DNA of 56,321 nt, taken from JBGZFC01 sp964631255 (GTDB taxonomy: Bacteria; Bacteroidota; Bacteroidia; Bacteroidales; Dysgonomonadaceae). The position numbers were made by a program, and so were the translations under genes. Location: assembly GCA_964631255.1 (NCBI GenBank), contig CAZVWS010000008.1, positions 1 through 56,321 of the forward strand, given 5' to 3'. Below the pieces are notes generated by a model that worked only from the letters and a program-made list of their open reading frames with translations, made no database searches and was not told where the DNA came from. Below, in pieces: positions 7,749 to 16,876 of the stretch (positions within the stretch are counted from its first letter, which is position 1; the number at the start of each line of letters is the position of its first letter).

Positions 7749-10004
7749 ATGATTTTTGACTTAGACATGATTCGCAATCTTTATGCGCATCTCCCCGAAA
7801 AAATAAAACAAGCTAAAAGTATCCTTAACAGGTCGTTAACACTAACCGAGAAAATACTTTTCGCACACCTTTCGCCCGGCGTGGCAATTCAGGATTACAA
7901 ACGCGCTACTGATTACGTGGATTTCGCTCCCGACCGTGTGGCAATGCAGGATGCAACCGCTCAAATGGCGTTGTTGCAACTGATGAATTCAGGTCGCACA
8001 AGCGTTGCCGTGCCATCTACCGTGCATTGCGACCACCTGATTCAGGCGTACAAAAATGCCGAAACCGATTTGCACACTGCCAAAGTTACTAACGAAGAGG
8101 TTTTTAATTTCCTTCGCGATGTTTCCAATAAATACGGTATCGGATTTTGGAAACCGGGAGCCGGAATTATCCACCAGGTGGTGCTGGAAAATTATGCTTT
8201 CCCCGGCGGAATGATGGTGGGAACCGATTCGCACACGCCCAATGCCGGCGGTTTGGGAATGATTGCTATCGGGGTTGGCGGTGCCGATGCCGTTGACGTG
8301 ATGGCAGGCTTGCCCTGGGAACTGAAAATGCCAAAAATCATCGGTGTGAAACTCACCGGAAAACTTTCGGGATGGAGTTCACCAAAAGATGTAATCTTGA
8401 AAGTAGCCGGAATTCTTACCGTGAAAGGTGGCACCAACGCCATTATCGAATATTTTGGCGAAGGAACGGAAACCCTTTCGGCAACAGGAAAAGGAACTAT
8501 CTGCAACATGGGAGCAGAAGTGGGCGCAACCACCTCCATTTTCCCGTTCGATGAAAAATCGGCAACGTATCTGGAAGGTACAGGACGAAAAGAAGTGGCA
8601 GACGAAGCCCGAAAAATAAGAGAACACCTGCAACCCGATGCCGAAGTAGTTGCAAATCCCGAAAAATATTACGATCAACTTATTGAAATCAACCTGTCTG
8701 AATTAGAACCGCACATCAACGGTCCATTTACACCCGATGCGGCATACACCATTTCGGAATTTGCCGAAGCGGTAAAACAGCACAACTATCCTCGCACGAT
8801 GGAAGTGGGTCTGATTGGTTCGTGTACCAACTCATCGTACGAAGATTTAACGCGTGCGGCTTCCATCGTTCGCGAAGCGAAAAAAGACGGACTGAGTGTA
8901 AAAGCACAATTTATCATCAATCCGGGTTCGGAACAGGTTCGCTACACTGCTGAACGCGACGGCGTTTTGAAAGAATTTGAAGATGTGGGCGCGGTAATCA
9001 TGGCTAACGCCTGCGGTCCATGTATCGGGCAATGGAAACGCACCGACGAAAAAACGGAACGCACCAATTCTATCGTAACATCGTTCAACCGAAATTTTGC
9101 GAAACGAAACGATGGAAATCCCAACACGCACGCTTTTGTAACTTCGCCCGAATTGGTGGCAGCACTTACTATCGCCGGCGATTTAACTTTCAATCCGCTC
9201 ACCGATTCATTAGAAAACGACAAAGGCGAAAAAGTGAAATTGACAGAACCAAAAGGTTACGAAATGCCACCGCTGGGTTACGAAGTAAAAGATGCCGGTT
9301 ATCTGGCGCCTTCGGCTGATGGAGCTGATGTGCAGGTTTCCATCGACCCTAACTCCAAACGATTACAAAAATTAGAACCATTTGCCGCTTGGGACGGCAA
9401 CGATTATACCGATTTACCTTTGCTCATCAAAGTGAAAGGCAAATGCACCACCGACCATATTTCGATGGCAGGTCCGTGGTTGCGTTTTCGCGGGCATTTG
9501 GACAATATTTCGGACAATATGCTCATCGGTGCGGTGAACGCGTTTACCGACGAAACCAATTCCACGCTCGACCCCGCTACCATGGAATATTCCGAAGTTC
9601 CGGCTCTGGCACGCAAATTTAAAGCCAACGGCGTTGGTTCGATTGTGGTTGCCGAAGAAAACTACGGCGAAGGCTCATCGCGCGAACATGCCGCCATGGA
9701 GCCGCGACATTTGAACGTGAAAGTGATTTTGGTAAAATCATTCGCCCGTATTCACGAAACCAATCTCAAAAAACAGGGGATGCTCGCTCTCACTTTCGTG
9801 GATAAAGACGATTATGGCAAAGTGCAGGAAAGAGATAAAATCAGCATTATTGGTCTCACTGAATTTGCACCCGGCAAAAACCTTACCGTAGAATTGCTCC
9901 ACCCCGACGGCACTAAAGATTCTTTTGAAGCCGCGCACACTTACAACGAGCAACAAATCGGTTGGTTTAAAGCAGGGTCTGCTTTGAATTCTATGAAAAA
10001 ATAA
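7749..10004 (+). CDS. acnA: Aconitate hydratase, mitochondrial type
   Basis: Isomerises citrate to isocitrate through cis-aconitate using a 4Fe-4S cluster. The three cluster cysteines are visible: GSCTNSSYEDL and the pair in ANACGPCIGQW. GTDSHTPNAGGLG, the substrate-binding HDS-type segment, and the C-terminal swivel-domain motif YGEGSSREHAAMEPRHL are intact. 751 residues and overall layout match the mitochondrial aconitase branch rather than AcnB. First gene of acn-icd-gltA; icd starts 8 bases after the stop. This trio makes 2-oxoglutarate, mainly for glutamate synthesis in anaerobic Bacteroidales. An internal ATG at 7776 is possible but the N-terminal FDLDMIRNLY fits the family. Confidence 0.97.
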   Translation: MIFDLDMIRNLYAHLPEKIKQAKSILNRSLTLTEKILFAHLSPGVAIQDYKRATDYVDFAPDRVAMQDATAQMALLQLMNSGRTSVAVPSTVHCDHLIQAYKNAETDLHTAKVTNEEVFNFLRDVSNKYGIGFWKPGAGIIHQVVLENYAFPGGMMVGTDSHTPNAGGLGMIAIGVGGADAVDVMAGLPWELKMPKIIGVKLTGKLSGWSSPKDVILKVAGILTVKGGTNAIIEYFGEGTETLSATGKGTICNMGAEVGATTSIFPFDEKSATYLEGTGRKEVADEARKIREHLQPDAEVVANPEKYYDQLIEINLSELEPHINGPFTPDAAYTISEFAEAVKQHNYPRTMEVGLIGSCTNSSYEDLTRAASIVREAKKDGLSVKAQFIINPGSEQVRYTAERDGVLKEFEDVGAVIMANACGPCIGQWKRTDEKTERTNSIVTSFNRNFAKRNDGNPNTHAFVTSPELVAALTIAGDLTFNPLTDSLENDKGEKVKLTEPKGYEMPPLGYEVKDAGYLAPSADGADVQVSIDPNSKRLQKLEPFAAWDGNDYTDLPLLIKVKGKCTTDHISMAGPWLRFRGHLDNISDNMLIGAVNAFTDETNSTLDPATMEYSEVPALARKFKANGVGSIVVAEENYGEGSSREHAAMEPRHLNVKVILVKSFARIHETNLKKQGMLALTFVDKDDYGKVQERDKISIIGLTEFAPGKNLTVELLHPDGTKDSFEAAHTYNEQQIGWFKAGSALNSMKK

Positions 10005-10012
10005 GAATAACT

Positions 10013-11272
10013 ATGGAAATAATTACCAAACAAAATAACCAATTAATCGTTCCCGATAATCCCACCATTCCTTTTATCGAAGGTGATGGGATAGGCAGAG
10101 AAATCACTTCATCGGTAAAGCGAATTATCAATAAAGCCGTCGAAAAAGTGTACGGCGGAACCCGAAAAATTGATTGGAAAGAAGTCCTTGCCGGAGAAAA
10201 GGCCTACAACGAAGTCGGAACATGGCTTCCCGAAGAAACCATGCAAGCCTTCCGCACCTATCTGGTCGGAATTAAAGGTCCGTTAACAACGCCTGTCGGC
10301 GAAGGGATTCGTTCGCTCAATGTAGCATTGCGACAAGAACTGGATTTATACGTCTGCCTGCGTCCCGTACGTTGGTTCAAAGGCGTGGCAACTCCGTTGC
10401 TGCATCCCGAAAAAGTGAATATGACCATTTTCCGCGAAAACACCGAAGATATTTACGCCGGAATTGAATGGGCAGCCGGAACACCCGAACTGCAAAAAGT
10501 GCTCAAATTCCTCAAGGAAGAAATGGGCGTTGCAAAAATCCGTTTTCCGGAAACAACTTCCATTGGCGTGAAACCCGTTTCGATGGAAGGAACGGAACGA
10601 TTGGTGCGTGCCGCCATCCTGTATGCCATTGAAAATAAATTGCCATCGGTAACGCTCGTTCACAAAGGCAATATCATGAAGTTTACCGAAGGTGGATTCA
10701 AGAAATGGGGTTATGCGCTGGCAGAACGCGAATTTCCCGACCAAACGTTCACCGAAAACAAATTCAACAAAATAAAAGCCGAAATTGGAGAAGAGGCTGC
10801 CATTGCGGCATATAACGAGGCAAAAGAAAGTGGTAGAGTTTATATTAAAGATGTGATTGCCGACGCTTTTCTGCAGAACACGCTGCTAAAACCCGAAGAA
10901 TACTCGGTAATTGCCACACTCAACCTCAACGGAGATTATATTTCCGACCAGTTGGCGGCCATGGTGGGCGGTATTGGTATTGCGCCCGGTGCGAACATCA
11001 ATTACCATACCGGACACGCTATTTTTGAAGCCACACACGGCACTGCCCCCGATATTGCGGGCAAAAACAAGGCAAATCCCTGCTCCATGCTGCTTTCGGG
11101 CGTAATGATGCTGGAATATATGGGATGGAACGAAGCGGGGAAGCTCATCACTAAATCGTTGGAAAATTTGTTTGAGAAAGGATATGCAACGCACGATTTA
11201 GCCCGATTTATGGATAACGGAACTTCGCTCTCCACTTCAGAATTTGCCGATGAAGTGATTAAAATGTTGTAG
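10013..11272 (+). CDS. icd: Isocitrate dehydrogenase, predicted NAD-dependent
   Basis: Oxidises isocitrate to 2-oxoglutarate and CO2. It resembles the E. coli homodimeric enzyme in size (419 residues) and motifs: RSLNVALRQELDLYVCLRPV (substrate arginines and the loop serine), KGNIMKFTEG and NLNGDYISD. The cofactor loop reads HGTAPDIAGKNKANP: Asp347, Ile348 and Ala354 sit where the NADP enzyme of E. coli has Lys344, Tyr345 and Val351. Asp/Ile/Ala are the residues known to switch specificity to NAD. The residue equivalent to Tyr391 is His and that equivalent to Arg395 is still Arg. I infer NAD preference. It is 8 bases after acn and 81 bases before gltA. Confidence 0.95.
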   Translation: MEIITKQNNQLIVPDNPTIPFIEGDGIGREITSSVKRIINKAVEKVYGGTRKIDWKEVLAGEKAYNEVGTWLPEETMQAFRTYLVGIKGPLTTPVGEGIRSLNVALRQELDLYVCLRPVRWFKGVATPLLHPEKVNMTIFRENTEDIYAGIEWAAGTPELQKVLKFLKEEMGVAKIRFPETTSIGVKPVSMEGTERLVRAAILYAIENKLPSVTLVHKGNIMKFTEGGFKKWGYALAEREFPDQTFTENKFNKIKAEIGEEAAIAAYNEAKESGRVYIKDVIADAFLQNTLLKPEEYSVIATLNLNGDYISDQLAAMVGGIGIAPGANINYHTGHAIFEATHGTAPDIAGKNKANPCSMLLSGVMMLEYMGWNEAGKLITKSLENLFEKGYATHDLARFMDNGTSLSTSEFADEVIKML

Positions 11273-11353
11273 TATTAATGTGGATGAAAAACAACTTTTT
11301 TCATTCAGCAATACCAAAATCAAATTTTTAGAAATTCAATAATAACAAATAAT

Positions 11354-12712
11354 ATGGAAAACAAACAACTCATAAAAATGCTCTCAGATTCCATTGCCCA
11401 AACAAGCAATATCGACAAAAATCTGTTCTCCAAAATGGGCGTGAAGCGTGGCCTCAGAAACGAAGATCACTCCGGTGTTCTTGCCGGGCTTACCCGCGTG
11501 GGCGATGTGGTTGGTTATGAACGACAAGCCGACGGTTCGTTGAAACCCATACCGGGAATTTTATATTACAGGGGCATTAATGTAGAAGATTTGGTACACG
11601 GCATACAGGCAGAAAACAGATTGGGATTTGAAGAAACGGCCTATCTGCTTTTGTCGGGCGAACTTCCAACAAGAGAAAATTTGGATGCTTTTTCCAAACT
11701 TTTGGCACAAACCATGCCACTCAACCATAAAGCAACCATGAATATTCTTTCGCTTCAAGGCAAAAACATCATGAATATTCTTTCGCGAAGCGTGTTGGAA
11801 CTGTATAATTACGATGACGACCCCGACAATATTTCTCGCGACAATCTCATCAATCAGTCTATCAACTTGATTGCTAAATTTCCAACAATCATAGCCCTCG
11901 CTTATCAAGTGATGCGCCATGACCAACAAGGTCGCTCACTACACGTCAGACACCCGATGGAAAACAATTCGGTAGCCGAAAATTTTCTGTACATGATAAA
12001 AGGACCCGGTCAATATACCGAGTTAGATGTCAGAATTCTGGACCTCGCCCTCATTTTGCACGCCGACCACGGCGGAGGAAACAACTCCACTTTCTCGGTT
12101 AGAGTAACCAGTTCCACCGAAACGGATACTTATTCTGCCATTGCTGCCGGCATCGGTTCGCTGAAAGGACCGCTTCACGGTGGAGCCAATCTGAAAGTAA
12201 ACGGCATGTTGCAAGATATGAAAGATAATATCAGCAACTGGAGCGATGTAAACGAAATTGACACTTATCTGACAAAAATTTTGAATAAAGAGGCGTACGA
12301 CAAAACCGGACTTATTTACGGAATAGGCCATGCCGTTTACACCATCAGCGACCCGCGTGCCGGACTATTAAAAGAGATGGCACGAGAATTGGCAAAAGAA
12401 AAAGGGCGCGAAGACGAATTTGCATTCATGGAACTCATCGAAGAACGTGGCATTGAAGTATTTTTGAATTACAAAAAACAAACTGCGAAACAACGTACCT
12501 GTATCAATGTAGATTTCTACTCCGGATTTGTTTACGATGCCATCGGTTTACCGGCTGAAGTTTTCACTCCCCTATTTGCCATGGCGCGTATAGTGGGTTG
12601 GTCGGCACACCGCATCGAAGAGATGAATTTCAGCAGCAAACGCATCATTCGTCCGGCTTATAAAAACGTGCGTGATACCCAATCATTCGTGCCAATGAAC
12701 GAAAGAAAATAA
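11354..12712 (+). CDS. gltA: Citrate synthase
   Basis: Condenses acetyl-CoA and oxaloacetate to citrate, entering the oxidative TCA branch completed by the two genes upstream. Catalytic residues are in place: HADHGGGNNSTF, GPLHGGANLKVNG (His), GIGHAVY (His) and CINVDFYSGF (Asp). At 452 residues it resembles the larger, eukaryote-like citrate synthases of Bacteroidota rather than the 427-residue NADH-regulated E. coli type. Third gene of the operon, with an 81-base gap after icd. A hairpin at 12747-12788 follows. Confidence 0.96.
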   Translation: MENKQLIKMLSDSIAQTSNIDKNLFSKMGVKRGLRNEDHSGVLAGLTRVGDVVGYERQADGSLKPIPGILYYRGINVEDLVHGIQAENRLGFEETAYLLLSGELPTRENLDAFSKLLAQTMPLNHKATMNILSLQGKNIMNILSRSVLELYNYDDDPDNISRDNLINQSINLIAKFPTIIALAYQVMRHDQQGRSLHVRHPMENNSVAENFLYMIKGPGQYTELDVRILDLALILHADHGGGNNSTFSVRVTSSTETDTYSAIAAGIGSLKGPLHGGANLKVNGMLQDMKDNISNWSDVNEIDTYLTKILNKEAYDKTGLIYGIGHAVYTISDPRAGLLKEMARELAKEKGREDEFAFMELIEERGIEVFLNYKKQTAKQRTCINVDFYSGFVYDAIGLPAEVFTPLFAMARIVGWSAHRIEEMNFSSKRIIRPAYKNVRDTQSFVPMNERK

Positions 12713-12746
12713 TGGAATATTTTTCGTCAAGAAATTAGCCCAATGT

Positions 12747-12788
12747 ATTTGCCGAAAGTGAGTTTTCTAAACATCTCTTTCGGCAAAT
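12747..12788 (+). terminator. Inverted repeat after gltA, likely terminator
   Basis: A perfect 12-bp stem (ATTTGCCGAAAG with CTTTCGGCAAAT) and an 18-base loop, 34 bases after the gltA stop. The downstream tract is T-rich (TTGTCAATTTATTAT) rather than a pure T-run, so termination is likely but not certain. Confidence 0.6.
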
Positions 12789-12865
12789 TTGTCAATTTAT
12801 TATCTATTTGAAACAAAAAATTTGGCTAAAACCACACAAACAAATATGAATTGGATATTTATTTG

Positions 12866-12873
12866 TACTTTTG
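12866..12873 (+). promoter_or_regulatory. Candidate -7 element of the LysM gene
   Basis: TACTTTTG matches TAnnTTTG, 40 bases before the ATG at 12914. No convincing -33 element. Confidence 0.4.
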
Positions 12874-12913
12874 TAGTGGTATAAAAATGCAAACCTTATA
12901 AAAAAAGAGAAAA

Positions 12914-14923
12914 ATGAATAGGAAGTTTAAACCCGGCAAACTATTTACTTTGGTTGTTTTCTTTGTATTGACATCGATACTGCTTTTTGCGCAGAGTGCA
13001 AAACCCAAAATTGTATCAAGAAACGGACAATCGTTTTATGAATATGAAGTGAAGCCGGGAGAAGGTTTATACGGCATTGCTCGCAATTTTTCTGTTTCGC
13101 AGGAAACGATTATTCAATACAATCCCGATGCAAAAAACGGTTTACAAAACGGACAAAAACTGCTCATACCCACTTCGGGCAAAGTAAGCAATAATAGTAC
13201 AACCCCTGCTGTGGCAACAGCCAATCCAGCCAAATCGGCACAATATAACAACCAGAACCACACTTTCTCACATACGGTAATGCGCGGCGAAACGCTCTAC
13301 AGTATTTCGCAAATGTATAATACTACCGTAACCGAAATAATCAGATACAACCCCGGTTTATCAGAAAACATCGAAGTGGGACAGGTGATACTCATTCCGC
13401 AGACTCGTGCCAACAATTCTGACGAAACTACCTACCGCTACCACGTTATCGCACCCAAAGAAACACTCTATTCCGTATCACGTACTTATTCTTTGAAACC
13501 CGAAGATTTGGTTGCTGCAAATCAAGGACTTACTGTAGAGACTTTTCGCACCGGGACAACCATTCGCATTCCGTTATCCGAAGGCAAGCAAGATTTTGTA
13601 CCCTACCAACAACAAACGAAAAACGTGATTCACAAAGTGAAACGCAACGAAACACTCTACCAAATTGCCAAGAAATATGACGTGGAGGTAGAAGATATAA
13701 AACGCAACAACTCTATTTTGGCAGCCGGATTGCGAACAAATATGGAACTGCTGATTCCTGTAAAAGTGAAAAATTTGGACGAAAATGTGGGCGATAAAGA
13801 ATGGCGTGCCAACGAATTGCTAAAAAGGAACAAGGAATCGGAAAATGTGCATGTGATAAAAGTTGGTTTATTGCTGCCGTTTCTGGAAAAAAGTGATAAC
13901 CAACATCTTCGCTTGCAAGAGTATTACGAAGGATTTCTTATTGCCGTGGACAGATTAAAAAACAGAGGAGCCAACATAGAACTTTTTGTTTTCGATATTG
14001 GCACAAAAAATGATACACGCAAGCTGGAAAGCCTTTTGGGCACTATGGAAATGAAAGATTTGCATCTGCTGATTGGCGGTCTGTCGGAAGAACAGATAAA
14101 CATTTTGGCAAAATTTGCACAAAAAAACAACATCAAATACGTCATTCCATTCTCATCAAAAAATGAAACGGTGCAAAACAATAGCAGTATTTTTCAGGTA
14201 AACGCGCCGCAATCTTATCTCTACTCCAAAGCAGCTGACGCTTTTATGAGCAACTTCAAAAAAGAGAATGTAATCATTGCCAACACAACCAGAAACGAAA
14301 AAAAGGATTTCAGTTCTGTCTTAAAAACAGATTTGCGCAAAAGTAGCAACACACCAAAAGAGGTAACTGTAACAACCAATTTATCTGCCGATTTACTGAA
14401 ACTATTGCAAAGCAACCAAGAGAACGTAATTGTGCCCATCACAGGCAGCTCAAACGAGACACGCCAGTTGCTGGATGCTATTGAAAAAATAAAACAGAGC
14501 AATCCCGAGTTTACAATCAGATTGTTTGGCTATCCCGAGTGGCAAACATTCAACAAGAGCATGACAAACAGTTTCAAAAAAGTAGGAACCTATTTCTATT
14601 CTGCATTTTATGCCGATGAATCCGATAGGGAATTGAAAATGTTTTTGGACGATTTTAATAAATGGTACAATCGCGACCTAATTAATACTTATCCCAAATA
14701 TGGCATGTTGGGATACGATACCGGACTCTATTTCCTTACCGCACTGCATAGATATGGTGTTAATTTTGAACAAAATATCAAGAATTTAAAGGTAAATACT
14801 ATCCAGTTTGCATTTCACTTTGAACGGGTAAACAACTGGGGAGGATTCATCAATACCGGTCTTTATTTAATACATTATGACACCAATGGCGTTGTTCTGA
14901 AAATTAATAAAAGCGAATTATGA
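12914..14923 (+). CDS. Four LysM domains plus periplasmic-binding-protein fold
   Basis: A 669-residue secreted or membrane-tethered protein. An N-terminal hydrophobic signal (about 8-27) precedes four LysM repeats at roughly 43-87, 118-162, 175-220 and 238-283, each with the pattern GETLYxIxxxYxxxxxxIxxxNP...GxxLxIP. From about 310 on (VHVIKVGLLLPFLEKS) the protein has the look of a type I periplasmic binding fold, with LLIGGLSEEQ and a second lobe containing YFYSAFYADES and YGMLGYDTGLYFL. LysM should hold it on peptidoglycan while the C-terminal lobe could bind a small ligand. The beta-barrel gene downstream overlaps its stop by 4 bases, so the two are translationally coupled. Confidence 0.88.
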   Translation: MNRKFKPGKLFTLVVFFVLTSILLFAQSAKPKIVSRNGQSFYEYEVKPGEGLYGIARNFSVSQETIIQYNPDAKNGLQNGQKLLIPTSGKVSNNSTTPAVATANPAKSAQYNNQNHTFSHTVMRGETLYSISQMYNTTVTEIIRYNPGLSENIEVGQVILIPQTRANNSDETTYRYHVIAPKETLYSVSRTYSLKPEDLVAANQGLTVETFRTGTTIRIPLSEGKQDFVPYQQQTKNVIHKVKRNETLYQIAKKYDVEVEDIKRNNSILAAGLRTNMELLIPVKVKNLDENVGDKEWRANELLKRNKESENVHVIKVGLLLPFLEKSDNQHLRLQEYYEGFLIAVDRLKNRGANIELFVFDIGTKNDTRKLESLLGTMEMKDLHLLIGGLSEEQINILAKFAQKNNIKYVIPFSSKNETVQNNSSIFQVNAPQSYLYSKAADAFMSNFKKENVIIANTTRNEKKDFSSVLKTDLRKSSNTPKEVTVTTNLSADLLKLLQSNQENVIVPITGSSNETRQLLDAIEKIKQSNPEFTIRLFGYPEWQTFNKSMTNSFKKVGTYFYSAFYADESDRELKMFLDDFNKWYNRDLINTYPKYGMLGYDTGLYFLTALHRYGVNFEQNIKNLKVNTIQFAFHFERVNNWGGFINTGLYLIHYDTNGVVLKINKSEL

Positions 14924-15579
14924 ACCGCATCCATCTGCTGATTTTGTTTTGCTTAATCGCTTCATTTACTGCAAAAGCGCAAAAAACAGATTTCGAAAGT
15001 CGGCTTTTTGTGGGTGCGGGAGCCGGTGTACTTTTGCCGTCTATTGACTTCGTACCCACAGTTTTTCAAGAAACCGGTTGGGGAATTCATGGCGGTATAT
15101 CGGCAAAATATTTATCGCAAAAACATTTGGGCATGATTTTGGAAGTAAATTTTGCACAACGTGGTTGGAAACAAGAGTTTGCATCCGGCAGCACATTGGC
15201 ATATACACGCCAGCTGAGCTACGTAGAAATACCCATCATGACACATGTGTATTTCGGCAATAAAACACGTTTCATTTTAAACTTAGGTCCGCAAATTAGT
15301 TTTTTGGTGTCCGATAAAGTGAAAGCGAATACCGATTTTCTTCAAAATCCACCTGCAGGCACACAATTTGGACAAATTCAACACAAGTTTGACTATGGCT
15401 TGGTTGGTGGATTAGGTATGGAGTTGAATACCAAAATCGGCTCTTTTGATGTGGAAGGCAGATACTATTTTGGATTGGGTGATATTTTTGACAACAAAAG
15501 AGAAGCCGGTATGCAAAAATTTTCGCGTTCCGCGCACAGGCTTATCGAGGCAAAACTTACCTATTATTTGCCTTTGTAA
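14920..15579 (+). CDS. Outer-membrane beta-barrel protein (PorT-like fold)
   Basis: A 219-residue protein with a cleavable signal (MNRIHLLILFCLIASFTAKA). The mature sequence alternates polar and hydrophobic residues in about eight strands (RLFVGAGAGVLLPSIDF, GIHGGISAKYLSQ, GMILEVNFAQRGWKQE, TRFILNLGPQISFLV, FDYGLVGGLGMELNT, AKLTYYLPL) and ends in an aromatic-aliphatic terminal strand, as in PorT/outer-membrane beta-barrel domains of Bacteroidota. The ATG overlaps the stop of the LysM gene (ATGA), strong evidence of joint expression. A direct role in T9SS, as for true PorT, is not shown. Confidence 0.82.
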   Translation: MNRIHLLILFCLIASFTAKAQKTDFESRLFVGAGAGVLLPSIDFVPTVFQETGWGIHGGISAKYLSQKHLGMILEVNFAQRGWKQEFASGSTLAYTRQLSYVEIPIMTHVYFGNKTRFILNLGPQISFLVSDKVKANTDFLQNPPAGTQFGQIQHKFDYGLVGGLGMELNTKIGSFDVEGRYYFGLGDIFDNKREAGMQKFSRSAHRLIEAKLTYYLPL

Positions 15580-15695
15580 TGCCCGAAAATTCATACTCTT
15601 AGTCCTTTTTGCAAAATCTATCAACATTTTTCTTTGGACATTTGTCCATACAAAAAAAATTTTCACCAAAATATAAATTGTTTCCGTGAACAAAT

Positions 15696-15719
15696 ATATA
15701 TGAATATATGTTCATATAT
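15696..15719 (+). promoter_or_regulatory. ArsR/SmtB-type operator
   Basis: A perfect inverted repeat, ATATATGAA - 6 bases - TTCATATAT, fits the TGAA-N6-TTCA arrangement bound by ArsR/SmtB repressors. It lies 27 bases before the start of the arsR-type gene, as expected for autoregulation. A further half-site-like GATATGAAT follows at 15721. Confidence 0.8.
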
Positions 15720-15746
15720 AGATATGAATGATTTTTATTACTAATA

Positions 15747-16052
15747 ATGGATTCTGAGAAAAGGGAAATAATAGAAAAAAACCAGTTACAAGAAGCTTCC
15801 TATTTGCTCAAAACACTTTCTAACGAAATAAAGCTTCTGGCAGTAATAGAACTTTCTGATGGTTCAGAAAAATCGGTTTCTCAACTGAAAGAACGAATAG
15901 AATGCGAACAATCGCTGCTATCGCATCATCTTACCGATTTGCGAGCAAAAGGAATTCTTCAGTGCCGAAAAAGCGGAAAAAACTGCTTCTATTCACTCAA
16001 AAACAAGCAAGTGTTGCCCCTACTGAAATGCGTAATGAATTGCACGAAATAA
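15747..16052 (+). CDS. ArsR-family transcriptional regulator
   Basis: A 101-residue winged-helix repressor. The N-terminal helix (ASYLLKTLSNEIKLLAVIEL) and the recognition helix (CEQSLLSHHLTDLRAKGIL) are typical. It has five cysteines: one just before the recognition helix (IECEQS), two around the wing (LQCRKS, KNCFY) and two near the C-terminus (KCVMNC). The classical ELCVCDL metal site is absent, so the ligand may be a thiol/sulfur or oxidative signal rather than arsenic; this is inferred. It heads an operon of DUF6132, thioredoxin and DUF302, and an ArsR operator sits immediately upstream. Confidence 0.9.
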   Translation: MDSEKREIIEKNQLQEASYLLKTLSNEIKLLAVIELSDGSEKSVSQLKERIECEQSLLSHHLTDLRAKGILQCRKSGKNCFYSLKNKQVLPLLKCVMNCTK

Positions 16053-16121
16053 GCAGAAAAACGGATTATTCTAATCAACATTCCCAGGAAAACAAACAGA
16101 AAAAATAAAACTCAAAATTTT

Positions 16122-16349
16122 ATGAAAAATATACTCAAACGACACCGTATTAGCATATTAGGAATAGTATTAGGCACCTTTGGCGGTTATCTCTATTACT
16201 ATTTTATTGGCTGCACATCGGGCACATGTCCTATCACATCCAATCCTTACCGAATGATGATTTACGGTGCTCTCATCGGGTTTTTGGTAGCTGATATTTT
16301 CAAGAAAAAAACACCCGACAAAGCAGAAAGTACTGAAATAGAAGAATAA
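16122..16349 (+). CDS. DUF6132-type small membrane protein
   Basis: A 75-residue protein with two hydrophobic segments (about 11-29 and 46-62) joined by GCTSGTCPITSNP, a loop with a CxxGxC cysteine pair. This GC.SG.C.I signature is characteristic of DUF6132 and of small membrane proteins found beside sulfur-transfer or redox genes. The cysteine pair suggests thiol or sulfur handling at the membrane, but no reaction is known. Positioned between the ArsR-type regulator and the thioredoxin lipoprotein, with a 69-base gap before it and 26 after. Confidence 0.8.
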   Translation: MKNILKRHRISILGIVLGTFGGYLYYYFIGCTSGTCPITSNPYRMMIYGALIGFLVADIFKKKTPDKAESTEIEE

Positions 16350-16375
16350 AACAACCAAATACAAACAGAAAACCA

Positions 16376-16870
16376 ATGAGAGACAAATTGTTATTTATCG
16401 GTATATTAGCTACACTTTTTTTATGGACAGCGTGTGGCAGCAACAACAAAAAGGCAGCAGATGCCAATTCAAACGAAGAAATTAATTCACTAAACAATAA
16501 AAAAATGACAAAAACAATTCACTTAACCAGAGCCGAATTCTTAACGAAAGTGGCTAACTATGAGAAAAATCCCGAAAAATGGGAATATTTGGGAGACAAA
16601 CCCGCCATCATCGATTTTTATGCATCGTGGTGCGGACCGTGTAAAATGATTGCGCCCATATTGGACGAATTGGCAGAAGAATATGATGGACAGATATATA
16701 TCTACAAAATTGATACAGAAGCCGAGCAACAATTGGCTGCCGATTTCGGAATCAGAAGCATACCTACCATCTTGTTCGTACCAATGGGCGAAGCGCCACA
16801 AATGGCACAAGGTGCTCTGCCCAAAGACGCGCTGAAAAAAGCCATCGACGAAGTTTTATTAAAAAAATAA
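16376..16870 (+). CDS. Thioredoxin with lipoprotein signal
   Basis: A 164-residue thioredoxin. The signal ends at LWTAC (Cys20), then a linker of about 25 residues leads to a complete thioredoxin fold with the active site WCGPC (Cys86, Cys89) and the cis-proline in SIPTILFV. Envelope-anchored thioredoxins keep exported proteins reduced. A second in-frame ATG at 16505 (MTKTIHLTRAEF) would give a cytoplasmic thioredoxin of about 121 residues, so two forms are possible. Member of the ArsR-controlled unit; DUF302 starts 6 bases after its stop. Confidence 0.93.
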   Translation: MRDKLLFIGILATLFLWTACGSNNKKAADANSNEEINSLNNKKMTKTIHLTRAEFLTKVANYEKNPEKWEYLGDKPAIIDFYASWCGPCKMIAPILDELAEEYDGQIYIYKIDTEAEQQLAADFGIRSIPTILFVPMGEAPQMAQGALPKDALKKAIDEVLLKK

Positions 16871-16876
16871 AGAGCC

